From Ktedonosporobacter rubrisoli (lineage in GTDB: Bacteria; Chloroflexota; Ktedonobacteria; Ktedonobacterales; Ktedonobacteraceae): a DNA stretch of 64,000 nt. This document shows, piece by piece, positions 44,737 through 52,986 of this stretch. The translations under genes and the position numbers were made by a program. The notes beneath the pieces are model-generated. The model did not search any database. It saw only the letters and a program-made list of their open reading frames with translations, and was not told where the DNA came from. The stretch spans positions 7,936,001 to 8,000,000 of the forward strand of contig NZ_CP035758.1 in assembly GCF_004208415.1 (NCBI RefSeq). The letters are read 5' to 3'. Position 1 is the first letter of the stretch. Every line of letters begins with the position of its first letter.

Positions 44737-44799
44737 AGAGTTGAAACTGTCGCCTACACATATTGGAAATATAAGAGCATACCGAGGGAAGAAATCACT

Positions 44800-45396
44800 T
44801 TGACAACATCTGTTAATTCGCGTGATCCACGGGTCAAACGGACCCGTCAGCTGTTGCTGCAAGCGTTCATCACCTTAGTGGAAGAACGGCACAATCTTCA
44901 CTCGATTTCGGTGCAAGAGGTTGCGAAACTTGCCACGGTCAACCGGGCGACCTTTTACGACCACTTTGAAGACAAATATGCGTTGTTACAGTGCTGGATG
45001 CACCAGAAGTTCCACCAGAAACTCACAAGTCAATTTCCTGCCTCCTCTACCTTGCAATTGAGTACCTTGCATCAGCTGATACGCTCGGTCTTTGACGTGC
45101 TTGCGCTCTTTCGTTCGTATGTCAAGCCAGCCGATAGGCAGTACGAGCCGCTCTTCGAAAGCGTGCTTCAACAAGAACTGTATGCCCTCCTCTTGAGATG
45201 GCTCAAGCAGGTTCCAACAGAGGCACCTTTGCAAGAAGAGGCAGGAGAAACCACGGCACAAGTCATCAGTTGGGCCATCCTGGGTCCTGCCACGCAATGG
45301 AGCCGGGGAGATCAAACGGTTGCAGCAGAAGAAATGACCCGGCGCGTCTTGCGCGTCGTGATTGCTGGCATGTCACCTCTCACCACGGTTACCTGA
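44800..45396 (+). CDS. TetR/AcrR family regulator
   Basis: A 198-residue regulator. The helix-turn-helix is RDPRVKRTRQLLLQAFITLVEERHNLHSISVQEVAKLATVNRATFYDHFEDKYALLQCWM. The C-terminal ligand domain is helical with no recognised class. The start is TTG at 44800, ten bases after GAGGGA; the frame is open upstream but lacks homology. Its gene faces away from the deazaflavin reductase and the shared gap holds two copies of a 16-base inverted repeat, so it probably represses both genes until a toxic compound binds. Confidence 0.85.
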   Translation: MTTSVNSRDPRVKRTRQLLLQAFITLVEERHNLHSISVQEVAKLATVNRATFYDHFEDKYALLQCWMHQKFHQKLTSQFPASSTLQLSTLHQLIRSVFDVLALFRSYVKPADRQYEPLFESVLQQELYALLLRWLKQVPTEAPLQEEAGETTAQVISWAILGPATQWSRGDQTVAAEEMTRRVLRVVIAGMSPLTTVT

Positions 45397-45486
45397 CTGG
45401 CATTTGAGGAACAAGCAAGAAATCCAGCAGCTTGCCCCCGGCCTGGCATGGTCTCCTTTTAAGTTCCGTCGCTGCGTGCCTTTTCG

Positions 45487-45888
45487 TCAGTGGTAGCGCT
45501 GCTGCAGGTCTGCAGAACTGGAGAGCAGCGCCTTGAGCTGTTCACAGATCTGTTGCTGCCGCTGTGTTTCAGGCGATTGTTCCATTGTCTCTAAGGAGAT
45601 CAGCAGCATCCAGACCGACGATTTTAGCACAGTTATTTCATTGGCATCAAAGGTGGTTGTCTCACGCCAGCCATTCAGGGTTAGCATGCGCTGGATTTTT
45701 GTCTTAACGCCTTTGACGGTGATCAGCGCGATGTCTAAATTAGGCAAGGGCTTGTTTTGGGCCTGGGCTATCTGTTCAAAGAGGGCGAGCCCCGATTTCA
45801 AGACGAGCAATTGATCTATGGTAAACGTCAAACAGGGCAGCTTGCGCTTGATCCTCACGCCTTTACCACGCACACGATGTTTTTTCAT
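45487..45888 (-). CDS. Hypothetical protein
   Basis: A 133-residue protein of no recognised family. Basic N-terminus (KKHRVRGKGVRIKRKLP), then a helical body (TFTIDQLLVLKSGLALFEQIAQAQNKPLP, TTFDANEITVLKSSVWMLLISLETMEQSPETQRQQQICEQLKALL). Two similar segments, FTIDQLLVLKSGLALF and FDANEITVLKSSVWML, suggest an internal duplication. GGAGGAGA precedes the ATG, so translation is well supported. It follows a small HTH gene by 22 bases and is probably co-transcribed with it. Confidence 0.65.
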   Translation of the reverse strand: MKKHRVRGKGVRIKRKLPCLTFTIDQLLVLKSGLALFEQIAQAQNKPLPNLDIALITVKGVKTKIQRMLTLNGWRETTTFDANEITVLKSSVWMLLISLETMEQSPETQRQQQICEQLKALLSSSADLQQRYH

Positions 45889-45910
45889 AATTGATCTCCT
45901 CCCTGCGACC

Positions 45911-46171
45911 TTAACTGAGTTGCTGTCTGGCTATCCTCCATGAGATGTTTGGCAATTCATGTGCTGGCGTCGGATGTCTCAGAATGAAACAACCGGTAAA
46001 GGAAATGCCAGTCATAATGAGGACCGCTTGTCGAATCTGCTCAGCGTGTTGAGGCGAGATCGGATTGCCTTTTAGCGCGTTATACACGGTGAGGTAGCGC
46101 ACGCATGCACGATTCGCAACGGCCAGAGCTAGCAGACGGTGGGCTTTTAGATAGTCCTCAAACAATTGCAT
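45911..46171 (-). CDS. Small helix-turn-helix-like protein
   Basis: An 86-residue protein. ALAVANRACVRYLTVYNALKGNPISPQHAEQIRQAVLIMTG reads like a lambda-repressor-type HTH in which the recognition helix is RYLTVYNAL, as in regulators that bind short operators. The C-terminus is not recognised. A GGGGGAAG ribosome site precedes the ATG. Divergent from a small XRE gene; the shared gap is full of repeats that could be binding sites for either. Confidence 0.6.
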   Translation of the reverse strand: MQLFEDYLKAHRLLALAVANRACVRYLTVYNALKGNPISPQHAEQIRQAVLIMTGISFTGCFILRHPTPAHELPNISWRIARQQLS

Positions 46172-46210
46172 TATGCTTCCCCCTTTGAAAAGAAACGAAG
46201 TCGCCGAACA

Positions 46211-46265
46211 TTACTTATACAACCTTACTTTTATAAACTTACTTTTTTAACCATAAGGTTATGGT
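46211..46265. promoter_or_regulatory. Operator-like repeats in divergent HTH gap
   Basis: TTACTT occurs three times at 14-base spacing (46211, 46225, 46239), followed by ACCAT-AAGGTT-ATGGT (46250-46265), an inverted repeat, in the gap between two divergent HTH genes. Confidence 0.5.
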
Positions 46266-46269
46266 CTTA

Positions 46270-46299
46270 TTGTAACATCTCAGAGAGTCCTTGTATAGT
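46270..46299 (+). promoter_or_regulatory. Promoter of the small XRE gene
   Basis: TTGTAA (46270-46275), 18-base spacer, TATAGT (46294-46299), placed just after the inverted repeat at 46250-46265 and 34 bases before the start codon. Confidence 0.5.
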
Positions 46300-46332
46300 A
46301 GCAAGAGATATTTGAAAGAAGGAGTACTGCGA

Positions 46333-46551
46333 TTGATACGATTGCGGTTGAAAGAAGTACTCCAAGAGAAGGGCATGAGTCAGTCGAAGCTCTCGCGGCT
46401 CGCTGATGTATCTATTAGCACTGTACAGGACCTCTACCATAATCGACAGCGTGATCCTGGCCTTGGAACCCTGGAGCGTATCGCCAATGCTTTGCAGGTA
46501 GAAATTGGCGATCTTTATGAAGTATTGCCAGATGATGCAACTAATAACTAA
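46333..46551 (+). CDS. Small XRE-family helix-turn-helix regulator
   Basis: A 72-residue protein consisting almost only of a Cro/C1-type HTH: LKEVLQEKGMSQSKLSRLADVSISTVQDLYHNRQRDPGLGTLERIANALQVEIGDLYEV. The start is TTG at 46333, eight bases after GAAGGAG; an upstream in-frame TTG (46291) lies in the promoter and is rejected. Such minimal XRE proteins are antitoxin-like or autoregulatory. Divergent from another small HTH gene with repeats in the shared gap. Confidence 0.82.
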   Translation: MIRLRLKEVLQEKGMSQSKLSRLADVSISTVQDLYHNRQRDPGLGTLERIANALQVEIGDLYEVLPDDATNN

Positions 46552-47100
46552 CGAGATGTGTCACTTTGGAGAAACGGGATAGGGGCAGAGCCCTTGTCGG
46601 TGGAACTCTCTCCCCCGGAGAGGTAATGGGGCGAATCCGCTCGATCGCGGCGTGCCACAGCCTCTCTTCTCACTTCACCGTCGTAGGCGGTGGAAAAACT
46701 TGCACATGGGGCTAACTAAGCATCAGCTATGATCTGAGCAACCACAACAGCAATTTCGAATAGCGTCATATATCGCTAGAGTTCTTGAAAGTACCCTGCA
46801 ATGTTTTCCTGACGCTTGACGAGATATTCATGCCGAACAGTAGGAGTAAATTCTTAAATACATACTGTCTTGCCTGATATTCCAGGGTGATTTGCCTAGC
46901 ACCCTGGCCTCTTTCTCTTGCTCAATATTCTTTCACCTCTTCTATGTATTAACTGAAGAGCTTACATTTACGCCCCCCGCATTGAAAGGTTCTATATTCA
47001 AGGCTTTCCCGTTCTCTAAAAAAGGGATTGTTAAGGGCTGGCCCTTAACCGGGGCTTGGGGCGAGAGCCCCAAATTCCTATCCTCTTCGCCTTCGTATTT
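46552..47100. other. Structured non-coding stretch, possible mobile-element remnant
   Basis: No supported gene over 549 bases. It holds hairpins: CTCTCC-CCC-GGAGAG (46608-46622), GTTAAGGG-CTGG-CCCTTAAC (47030-47049) and TTGGGGC-GAGA-GCCCCAA (47056-47073). The last two sit side by side, like the end of a structured RNA or of an IS200/IS605-type element, but no transposase or TnpB frame is left. Confidence 0.45.
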
Positions 47101-47373
47101 ATGATCTTGGAAGCAAAGTCATATGTCATTGAGGGTCAAGCATATCTGACCAGGAAACACATTACATCTGCAGAAGATTGTTTTAGCAGGGCTGTCGAGA
47201 AAGCAAGTGAAGCTCTTGGTATCGTCAAAAGCATTGATTCGTGGATAAATATTGTGCGCATTGAAAAGATCTGTTCTGAGATTGCCCGGACAGACTACGG
47301 GAAGGATAACTTAGCACTAGCAAGTCTGGAAGTGGAGATCACCAAAGCGAAATATCCGCAGATGTTTCAGTAG
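47101..47373 (+). pseudogene. Fragment of a helical (TPR-like) protein, copy 1
   Basis: A 90-residue open frame (MILEAKSYVIEGQAYLTRKH...TKAKYPQMFQ) that reads like the C-terminus of a helical repeat protein (FSRAVEKASEALGIVKS is TPR-like). There is no ribosome site and no N-terminal domain. Its last 100 bases (47281-47380) are repeated at 49718-49813 in frameshifted form. It is best read as the tail of a lost gene, perhaps a larger HTH-TPR regulator. Confidence 0.5.
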
Positions 47374-47480
47374 AGTATCCTTCTAGCAGGAGCAGGGTAT
47401 ACCAGATGTTACGCGACAATAGCTTTCCAGGCGAGAAATCCCGGCGCTGGGTCTTGGCCAGGCTCTTGCAGATTTTTTCT

Positions 47481-47530
47481 GCCTCACTCACACGGGGCTC
47501 TGAAAAAGGGGCTTGTCGCGTGAGTGAGGC
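47481..47530. repeat. Inverted repeat downstream of the S9 peptidase gene
   Basis: GCCTCACTCAC / GTGAGTGAGGC, an 11-base perfect stem with a 28-base loop, 107 bases beyond the peptidase stop. No T-run follows on either strand. Confidence 0.5.
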
Positions 47531-47636
47531 GGCAATGGCGGGCACGCGTTCATGGAGCTTGAAGCCAGGAGCCTCCAGAGGTTGTCTGCCATCGCCGGTT
47601 AAGGCGCTGCACCCGGCCAGGTAATAGCTGCGAATC

Positions 47637-49499
47637 TCAGGGTCGTGGCTGACCAAGTACCCGCGCGGCAAAACGTAGCAGGTGTTCCTGGTAGGTGATT
47701 CCAAGCTCAGGCTGCAACGCTGCGCTAATATGGCCTGCGTCGAACCAGACTACCTCAATCTCTTTGCCCTGTTCTTTCATCTTCTGCTCATACAGCTCGA
47801 TGGGACGAGCAGGCGAACGATAATCGTTGCGTCCCGCCAGAATCAGCACCGGTGCACGCACCTGCTCGATGTAGGTCATGGCTGAGCTGGCCTGGTAGCG
47901 TTCAGGCTGCTCCTCTGGTGTGCCCCCAAGAAGCGACATTTGCACGCTGCGCATTGCTCCCCCGGTCGTTTCGTAGAGCGTCTCCAAACCGACAACTGGC
48001 GCCTCCGCCATGCCACCAGCCCAGAGATCTGGATATTTGCCGATCAAGAGCAGCGTAAGATACCCGCCGAAGGACGCACCCGTCAGAAAGATCTGGGAAG
48101 CAGTGGCGATGCCCTCCTTGATCAGGAACTTGCGGGCCGCTACCACATCTTCACATTCCCAATGGCCCAGATCACCCCACACCTTGCGCTCGAAGGCGCG
48201 CCCAAAGGTGGATGATCCGCGAAAATTGACCGAGAGAAAGGCAAAGCCAGCATCCAGCCATGCCTGGCTGGCAGGAGCAAATGTTTCTCTCTGCAACGTA
48301 GCCATTCCGCCATGCATCTCAATGATGACAGGGTATGGACCTTGCCTATCGGGAACGGCTAGCCAGCCCTGCACCATCTGCCCGTCAGAAGATGGAAAGC
48401 TTACCGAGCGCCAGGGGCGGCCCACCGGTACCTCAGCTGAGGGTAAGACGGTGCGAGTGCGGGTCCCTGTCGTACGGCTAAGCGCGATCACCTGACTGGG
48501 GTGAGTGGCATCTGTCCATTCTGCGAAGATCTCATTCTCCGGCCCAAAGGAGGCTTTCCGGCCCAGCGAATCATGGTACCCTAGCGAGCCACCAGGAACC
48601 TGCAGGGGCGAAAGGGTAGCGTTTTCGAGATCGTAGAGGTAGAGATTCTGCACTGCCTGCCATGACTGACACAGTAAGATCTGCCGTCCATCCTCTGACC
48701 AGTCTAGCGGCTCCACGTCTCCTTCCAGAGGAGAGAGGGCAAGCTCTTTCCGCTCGGCGGTGCGCGGATGCCAGAGGAAGGGTCGTTTCATCCCCGTCTC
48801 GTTACTGCTAGCCAGGAGACGCTCATCTCCGGCCAGGGGGGAGAACGCAAGCGGCTCGAAACTCTGCTGCTCTTTCCACAGCTCCCCGATGGGCTGGCCC
48901 GTGTGGGCATCGAGGATCAACAGGCTAAAGTTAAGGTTTCCAGAGCGCGAGCTTGAGCCAAGGGCCACGAGAGCGCCATCGGCGGAAACAAAGCCTGGGG
49001 AGAAGTAGGATGCACGGATCATAGAAGGCTCTTGATGGATTTTGCGTGCAGGGGAGAGCGTCCCGTCAGGTCCTATATCTATGCAATAGAGCATGAACCC
49101 TTCCTGGTTAAAGGCAATGATGGCCAGCAGGTTATTGGCTCGGCTGCCTTGCATGCCAAAGAACGCATAGGGAGGCAGCTCCGGGGTAATATCTTCGGGA
49201 GCACCGCCCTCAAAAGAGACACGCACGAAATGCCCCATCTCGTTGCCTTGCGCATCATCATGATAGTAGATGGTGCGCCCATCCGCAGAAAGATAGGCGT
49301 AGTAGAGGCCACCCTTGTGCTGCGTCACCTGCCGCAGCGAGCCCGCGGGGACATCCCAGGCATAGATTTGCCCCGAACGAGTGCTGGCGACGATCCCGCG
49401 TGTCTTGTTCGCAGCCGCTAGTTGGGTCCACATGATCGCAGGAGCGCGAAAGCGCTGTTTCCAGGGGGCATCTTGATCAAAGCGCATGGTTTGAAGCAT
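47637..49499 (-). CDS. S9 family (prolyl oligopeptidase-type) peptidase
   Basis: A 620-residue enzyme. The N-terminal about 360 residues have WD/PD40-like beta-propeller repeats (YAYLSADGRTIYYHDD, DWSEDGRQILLCQS). The C-terminal alpha/beta hydrolase domain carries the catalytic Ser in LTGASFGGYLTLL, Asp in LAGRNDYRSP and His in FDAGHISA. It cleaves short peptides, probably in the cytoplasm as no signal peptide is seen. GGAAGGAAG precedes the ATG. Three TTAGTTAC-type sites lie just upstream, and the gene sits between two direct remnants of another gene, suggesting it arrived by recombination. Confidence 0.92.
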   Translation of the reverse strand: MLQTMRFDQDAPWKQRFRAPAIMWTQLAAANKTRGIVASTRSGQIYAWDVPAGSLRQVTQHKGGLYYAYLSADGRTIYYHDDAQGNEMGHFVRVSFEGGAPEDITPELPPYAFFGMQGSRANNLLAIIAFNQEGFMLYCIDIGPDGTLSPARKIHQEPSMIRASYFSPGFVSADGALVALGSSSRSGNLNFSLLILDAHTGQPIGELWKEQQSFEPLAFSPLAGDERLLASSNETGMKRPFLWHPRTAERKELALSPLEGDVEPLDWSEDGRQILLCQSWQAVQNLYLYDLENATLSPLQVPGGSLGYHDSLGRKASFGPENEIFAEWTDATHPSQVIALSRTTGTRTRTVLPSAEVPVGRPWRSVSFPSSDGQMVQGWLAVPDRQGPYPVIIEMHGGMATLQRETFAPASQAWLDAGFAFLSVNFRGSSTFGRAFERKVWGDLGHWECEDVVAARKFLIKEGIATASQIFLTGASFGGYLTLLLIGKYPDLWAGGMAEAPVVGLETLYETTGGAMRSVQMSLLGGTPEEQPERYQASSAMTYIEQVRAPVLILAGRNDYRSPARPIELYEQKMKEQGKEIEVVWFDAGHISAALQPELGITYQEHLLRFAARVLGQPRP

Positions 49500-49513
49500 G
49501 GTATCTTCCTTCC

Positions 49514-49590
49514 TTAGTTACCAAAATTATGCTCCATCAATTTAATTAATGAAATTAGTAACATTTCAAAAAATTATCTTAGTTACTAAT
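49514..49590 (-). promoter_or_regulatory. Three TTAGTTAC-type operator candidates
   Basis: TTAGTTAC at 49514-49521, its reverse complement form ATTAGTAAC at 49554-49562, and TTAGTTACTAAT at 49579-49590, which contains the perfect palindrome TTAGT-T-ACTAA. All lie within 95 bases upstream of the S9 peptidase start, so a repressor of the peptidase gene is likely; its gene is not obvious nearby. Confidence 0.5.
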
Positions 49591-49717
49591 TTAAATATAT
49601 CTTAGTCTTATGAATAGAAATTGTCAAGGAGTTCTTCAGAAAAAATCTCGGGAGGAATAAATCTGCTTCAAGCGGCTGAGTGCAGCGGGATTACAGATCA
49701 TTTCTTTTTGCTCTGCG

Positions 49718-49813
49718 ATTGCCCGGACAGACTACGAGAAGAATAACCTGACACTAGCAAACCTGGAAGTGGAGATCATAAAAAGTATCCGCAGATGTTT
49801 CAGTAGAGTATCC
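49718..49813 (+). pseudogene. Fragment of the same helical protein, copy 2
   Basis: Matches 47281-47380 closely, but four bases are lost (AAAGTATCC where copy 1 has GCGAAATATCC), shifting the frame before the shared stop. It lies in the same direction as copy 1 on the other side of the S9 peptidase gene. Confidence 0.7.
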
Positions 49814-50029
49814 CTGGCCAGATTCCCTCTTGACCTGGAGTCCACTCCAGGTTGTACACTTCGTGTTGTCGGCGAAAGCATTGAGAAGCTGACAATTTGC
49901 TGGCTCAACAAACACAACATGTAAATTCTGCAATATCGGGCCTGAGCGCCGTAGGCCAGCGGAGCGGACCCAATTTCTCTGCTCTTCCTGTCGCACAGAC
50001 GGCGCAAACAATTATGAAAGGAATGCTCT

Positions 50030-50998
50030 ATGCCTGTTACTTCTCGTTTTAATGCTCAATCGACGGCGGCTGAGGTTATCGCGAATCATGATCTCAGCGG
50101 TAAAACGGCTCTTGTTACGGGCGCCAGCTCGGGTTTAGGAGTTGAGACGGCTCGCGCGCTGCTCTCGGCTCGGGCCGAGGTGATTCTTGCCGTACGTGAC
50201 GCGGAGAAAGGGGAGCATGTGGCCCGAGACCTGCGTACGGTCACGGGCAACGATAAGGCTCACGTGCTCGTGCTGAACCTTGGCTCGCTGGCTTCGATCC
50301 GCCAGGCCGCCGAGCAGTTTAGCGGCCGCTGGTCCAAGCTGGATCTGCTGATTAATAACGCCGGGATTATGGCCACACCCCACGGCTATACTACCGATGG
50401 TTTTGAGCTACAATTTGGTACCAACCATCTAGGGCACTATCTCTTGACGCTCCTGCTTATGCCAGCCCTGCAGGCAGCTGCTCCCGCCCGCGTAGTTGCG
50501 CTCAGTTCCAGCGGACATCGCCGCTCCGATATCCACTTTGAGGATATCCAGTATCGTCAGCGTCCCTATGATCGCTGGGAAGCCTACGGCCAATCCAAAA
50601 CCGCCGATGCCCTCTTTGCCGTTGGCCTGACCCACCATTTTGCACGGCATGGCATCACGGCCAACGCCGTCAATCCAGGCGGCATTCATACCGGGCTGCA
50701 GCAGCACGTGCCACAAGAGGAATGGCGTAGCGTGGGTTGGGTCGATGAGCAAGGCAATCTGACTGCGCGCTTCAACAAAACTCCCGAGCAGGGCGCGGCT
50801 ACCTCGATATGGGCCGCAGTTGCTCCCGAGCTTGCGGGCATTGGTGGGCGCTACCTTGAAGATTGTAACGAGGCTGGCCCGCATGATTCCAGCGAAAATC
50901 AGCTCACCGAGGCTTTCCACGGCTATATGCCCTATGCCCTGGACCCGGAGAGGGCTGAGCGACTCTGGCAGGTCTCGCAGGATCTAGTAGGCCTGTAA
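50030..50998 (+). CDS. Short-chain dehydrogenase/reductase (SDR)
   Basis: A 322-residue oxidoreductase. The NAD(P) loop is TGASSGLG (near residues 35-42), NNAGIM follows, the catalytic Ser is in ALSSSGHR and the Tyr-Lys pair in YGQSKTADALF. The longer form (over 300 residues) and RVVALSSSGHRRSDIHFEDIQ fit the retinol dehydrogenase/WW-domain oxidoreductase-like group. AAAGGA precedes the ATG. It probably reduces a carbonyl of a small hydrophobic molecule using NADPH. A single gene on the plus strand. Confidence 0.9.
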   Translation: MPVTSRFNAQSTAAEVIANHDLSGKTALVTGASSGLGVETARALLSARAEVILAVRDAEKGEHVARDLRTVTGNDKAHVLVLNLGSLASIRQAAEQFSGRWSKLDLLINNAGIMATPHGYTTDGFELQFGTNHLGHYLLTLLLMPALQAAAPARVVALSSSGHRRSDIHFEDIQYRQRPYDRWEAYGQSKTADALFAVGLTHHFARHGITANAVNPGGIHTGLQQHVPQEEWRSVGWVDEQGNLTARFNKTPEQGAATSIWAAVAPELAGIGGRYLEDCNEAGPHDSSENQLTEAFHGYMPYALDPERAERLWQVSQDLVGL

Positions 50999-51169
50999 GC
51001 GCCCAAATTCGGCTTGCGATCTCTAAGCAGCTCACTGGCTAAGCTTATGAGAAGAAGCACTTTAGCATCCTGGCCAGGTCTGCCAGGCCACGGCCAGGAT
51101 TGTGCCTGACATAATGCTGGGATCAGTGGGCCGATTAATTATTATTGCCTCGTCACGAAAGGATTGATA

Positions 51170-52009
51170 ATGTCTGATCTCACGCTACAGGAATTGGCTC
51201 CAGGAGCTATGGCAGCGCTCGGAGGATATTGTAATTGTGGTCTGATTGCAAATCGCGGGCATGCGCTGGTCATCGATTCGGGAATTTGCGTAGCAGAAGC
51301 AACAGCTTTGTACGCTGCGGCACGGCAATACCAGCCACAGGGAGAGCCCACCCTGTTCAACACACACCATCATGGCGATCATGTCTTTGGTAACCAGGTT
51401 TTTGCCAATGGCTCGATTATTGCTCAGCAGGGTGCTCGCGAAGCCATGGCCAGGACCGGAGAACAAACCCTGGCTTTGTGGAAACAGGACCCGGATGTTA
51501 GTGAGATGCTTAGCGATGTCACGATGATTACCCTGCCGTCCATCACGTTTCAGGAGAGCCTGACTATCTTTGTCGGCGAGCTTGAGGTCCAACTGCTCCA
51601 CCTGGGCGCGGCGCATAGCTCCAGCGATAGCGTAGCCTGGTTGCCTGCGTCGCGCACATTGTTCGCAGGCGATTTGCTCTTCAATAGTAGCTTCCCGGGA
51701 ATGCCACCAGAAGGCGATTCGGCCAACTGGATTCGCGTCCTGAAGCGCCTTGAGCAATTGAACCCGCGGCACGTTGTACCTGGTCATGGCCCCATTCAAC
51801 CTCCCGAGGCTCTGCGTGCACAGCGCACATGGATAGAAGAGCTACGTACGCGTGTCGCCAATGAAATTGCGCACTGGGATCGCGAGACCAGCGTGGCAAA
51901 AATGAGCGCCGAACTGCAGTCCCTCTCTCCCCGCGCACGCGAAGACCGCTTGCCTACTGCGATCAAGAGCGTCTATGCTGAATTGACAGGCCAGCTTACC
52001 AATTCATAG
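51170..52009 (+). CDS. MBL-fold metallo-hydrolase
   Basis: A 279-residue hydrolase. The zinc motif is NTHHHGDHVFGN (HxHxDH), HLGAAHSSSD provides the next His, LFAGDLLFNSSFPG the bridging Asp, and VVPGHGPI the last His. ATG at 51170 is six bases after AAAGGA; the upstream TTG lies too close to that site. The short opening strand (ALGGYCNCGLIANRGHALVIDSG) is glyoxalase II-like or cyclase-like. Substrate unknown. Same strand as the SDR gene, 171 bases apart. Confidence 0.86.
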   Translation: MSDLTLQELAPGAMAALGGYCNCGLIANRGHALVIDSGICVAEATALYAAARQYQPQGEPTLFNTHHHGDHVFGNQVFANGSIIAQQGAREAMARTGEQTLALWKQDPDVSEMLSDVTMITLPSITFQESLTIFVGELEVQLLHLGAAHSSSDSVAWLPASRTLFAGDLLFNSSFPGMPPEGDSANWIRVLKRLEQLNPRHVVPGHGPIQPPEALRAQRTWIEELRTRVANEIAHWDRETSVAKMSAELQSLSPRAREDRLPTAIKSVYAELTGQLTNS

Positions 52010-52097
52010 GGCGAACCATTGCGGCCGCCCCTATATCTCATGGCGCCATTGAGAAGCAATGGGCTGCAAATGCTCTACCAGATCATTCCTATTTTGA

Positions 52098-52952
52098 CTA
52101 TTGCGCTCTAAGTAAGACCTGGCTCTGGCGTCCTAGCCAGGTCTCGAAGTCCATCAGCGCCGGATAGAGCCGGCGCGCAAGCGAGATATCGGCTTCGTAT
52201 CCGCCATTATTGAAGAACTCGCTCACGCGGGCAAATTCTTCGCTCTGCTGACGGACAGTCTCAAGCGGGATCTGCACATAGGAGATCTGGCGCCCACTGG
52301 CTCGGCTGAGCGCGGCGGCAATCTGGGCCAGCGTCAGCGAATCGGCGGCGACGGTCATGGTCTTGCCGAGAAACTCGCCAGGCTTGGCGAAAACGAGAGC
52401 AGCAAAGGCTCCGATATCGTCAACGGCGATTAGATTCATGGCCACATCGGGCCTGAGCGGCATAGAAAAGATTCTGTTTGCCAAATCCAGGAAGGGACCT
52501 AGCAAGGATTCCATAAAGCCGGAGGCGCGCAGAATCGTCGCGGGCAAACCAAGCGCCTTAACGTGCTGCTCGATCTCCCACTTACTGATGTTGGCGCCGA
52601 TCCGATAGAGGCCTTCAGCGCTCTCGCCCGACATATAGACAAAGTGCTGAACGCCAGCTGCTTTAGCCGCCTCGGCAATGTTCTTGCCCTGCAGAGTCTC
52701 GTCTGCCACGTGGGGCTGAACGCTATAGACGCCATAGACGCCTTGCATGGCCGCCTCCAACGAAGCGCGATCGGCATGATCGCCCTGCACGACCTCAGCT
52801 CCGGCCCGGCGCAAAGCCGCGACCTGCGGCTTGCTGAGGTCACGACTCAAGGCGCGCACGTGCCAGCCCTCTGCCAGCAGGTGACGAGCCGTAGCCCCAC
52901 CCTGCTGACCCGTGGCGCCCGTTACCAGAATAATCTTGTCAGTTTTATTCAT
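52098..52952 (-). CDS. NmrA-like NAD(P)-binding protein
   Basis: A 284-residue atypical SDR. The dinucleotide loop is VTGATGQQGGATARHLL; VYGVYSVQPHVAD and FVYMSGESAEGLYRIG... are NmrA/isoflavone-reductase-like; there is no YxxxK catalytic pair. Such proteins sense NADP(H) or act as oxidoreductases. ATG at 52952 follows GGAG by six bases. Its end contains a ten-base inverted repeat (52115-52144). It is the third gene of a minus-strand redox operon, 34 bases after the nitroreductase gene. Confidence 0.88.
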   Translation of the reverse strand: MNKTDKIILVTGATGQQGGATARHLLAEGWHVRALSRDLSKPQVAALRRAGAEVVQGDHADRASLEAAMQGVYGVYSVQPHVADETLQGKNIAEAAKAAGVQHFVYMSGESAEGLYRIGANISKWEIEQHVKALGLPATILRASGFMESLLGPFLDLANRIFSMPLRPDVAMNLIAVDDIGAFAALVFAKPGEFLGKTMTVAADSLTLAQIAAALSRASGRQISYVQIPLETVRQQSEEFARVSEFFNNGGYEADISLARRLYPALMDFETWLGRQSQVLLRAQ

Positions 52953-52986
52953 AGCTTGCTCCGTTTCTGCATGCATCTAGCGAATT

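Larger units (their letters stand above)
49500..50029. other. Gap with operator-like sites and a gene remnant
   Basis: No intact gene over 530 bases. The left part is AT-rich with three related TTAGTTAC sites that probably control the peptidase; the centre holds a remnant of the gene fragment seen at 47101-47373; the right end should hold the promoter of the SDR gene, for which no clear -35/-10 was found. Confidence 0.5.

Noticed and set aside
47481..47530. Intrinsic terminator at the 11-base inverted repeat
   Set aside because: No T-run follows on either strand; the nearby T-run lies on the wrong side.
47339..47704. 121-codon minus-strand frame overlapping the S9 peptidase end
   Set aside because: It overlaps the peptidase frame and the gene remnant; its match to a frame near 49754 comes from the DNA repeat.
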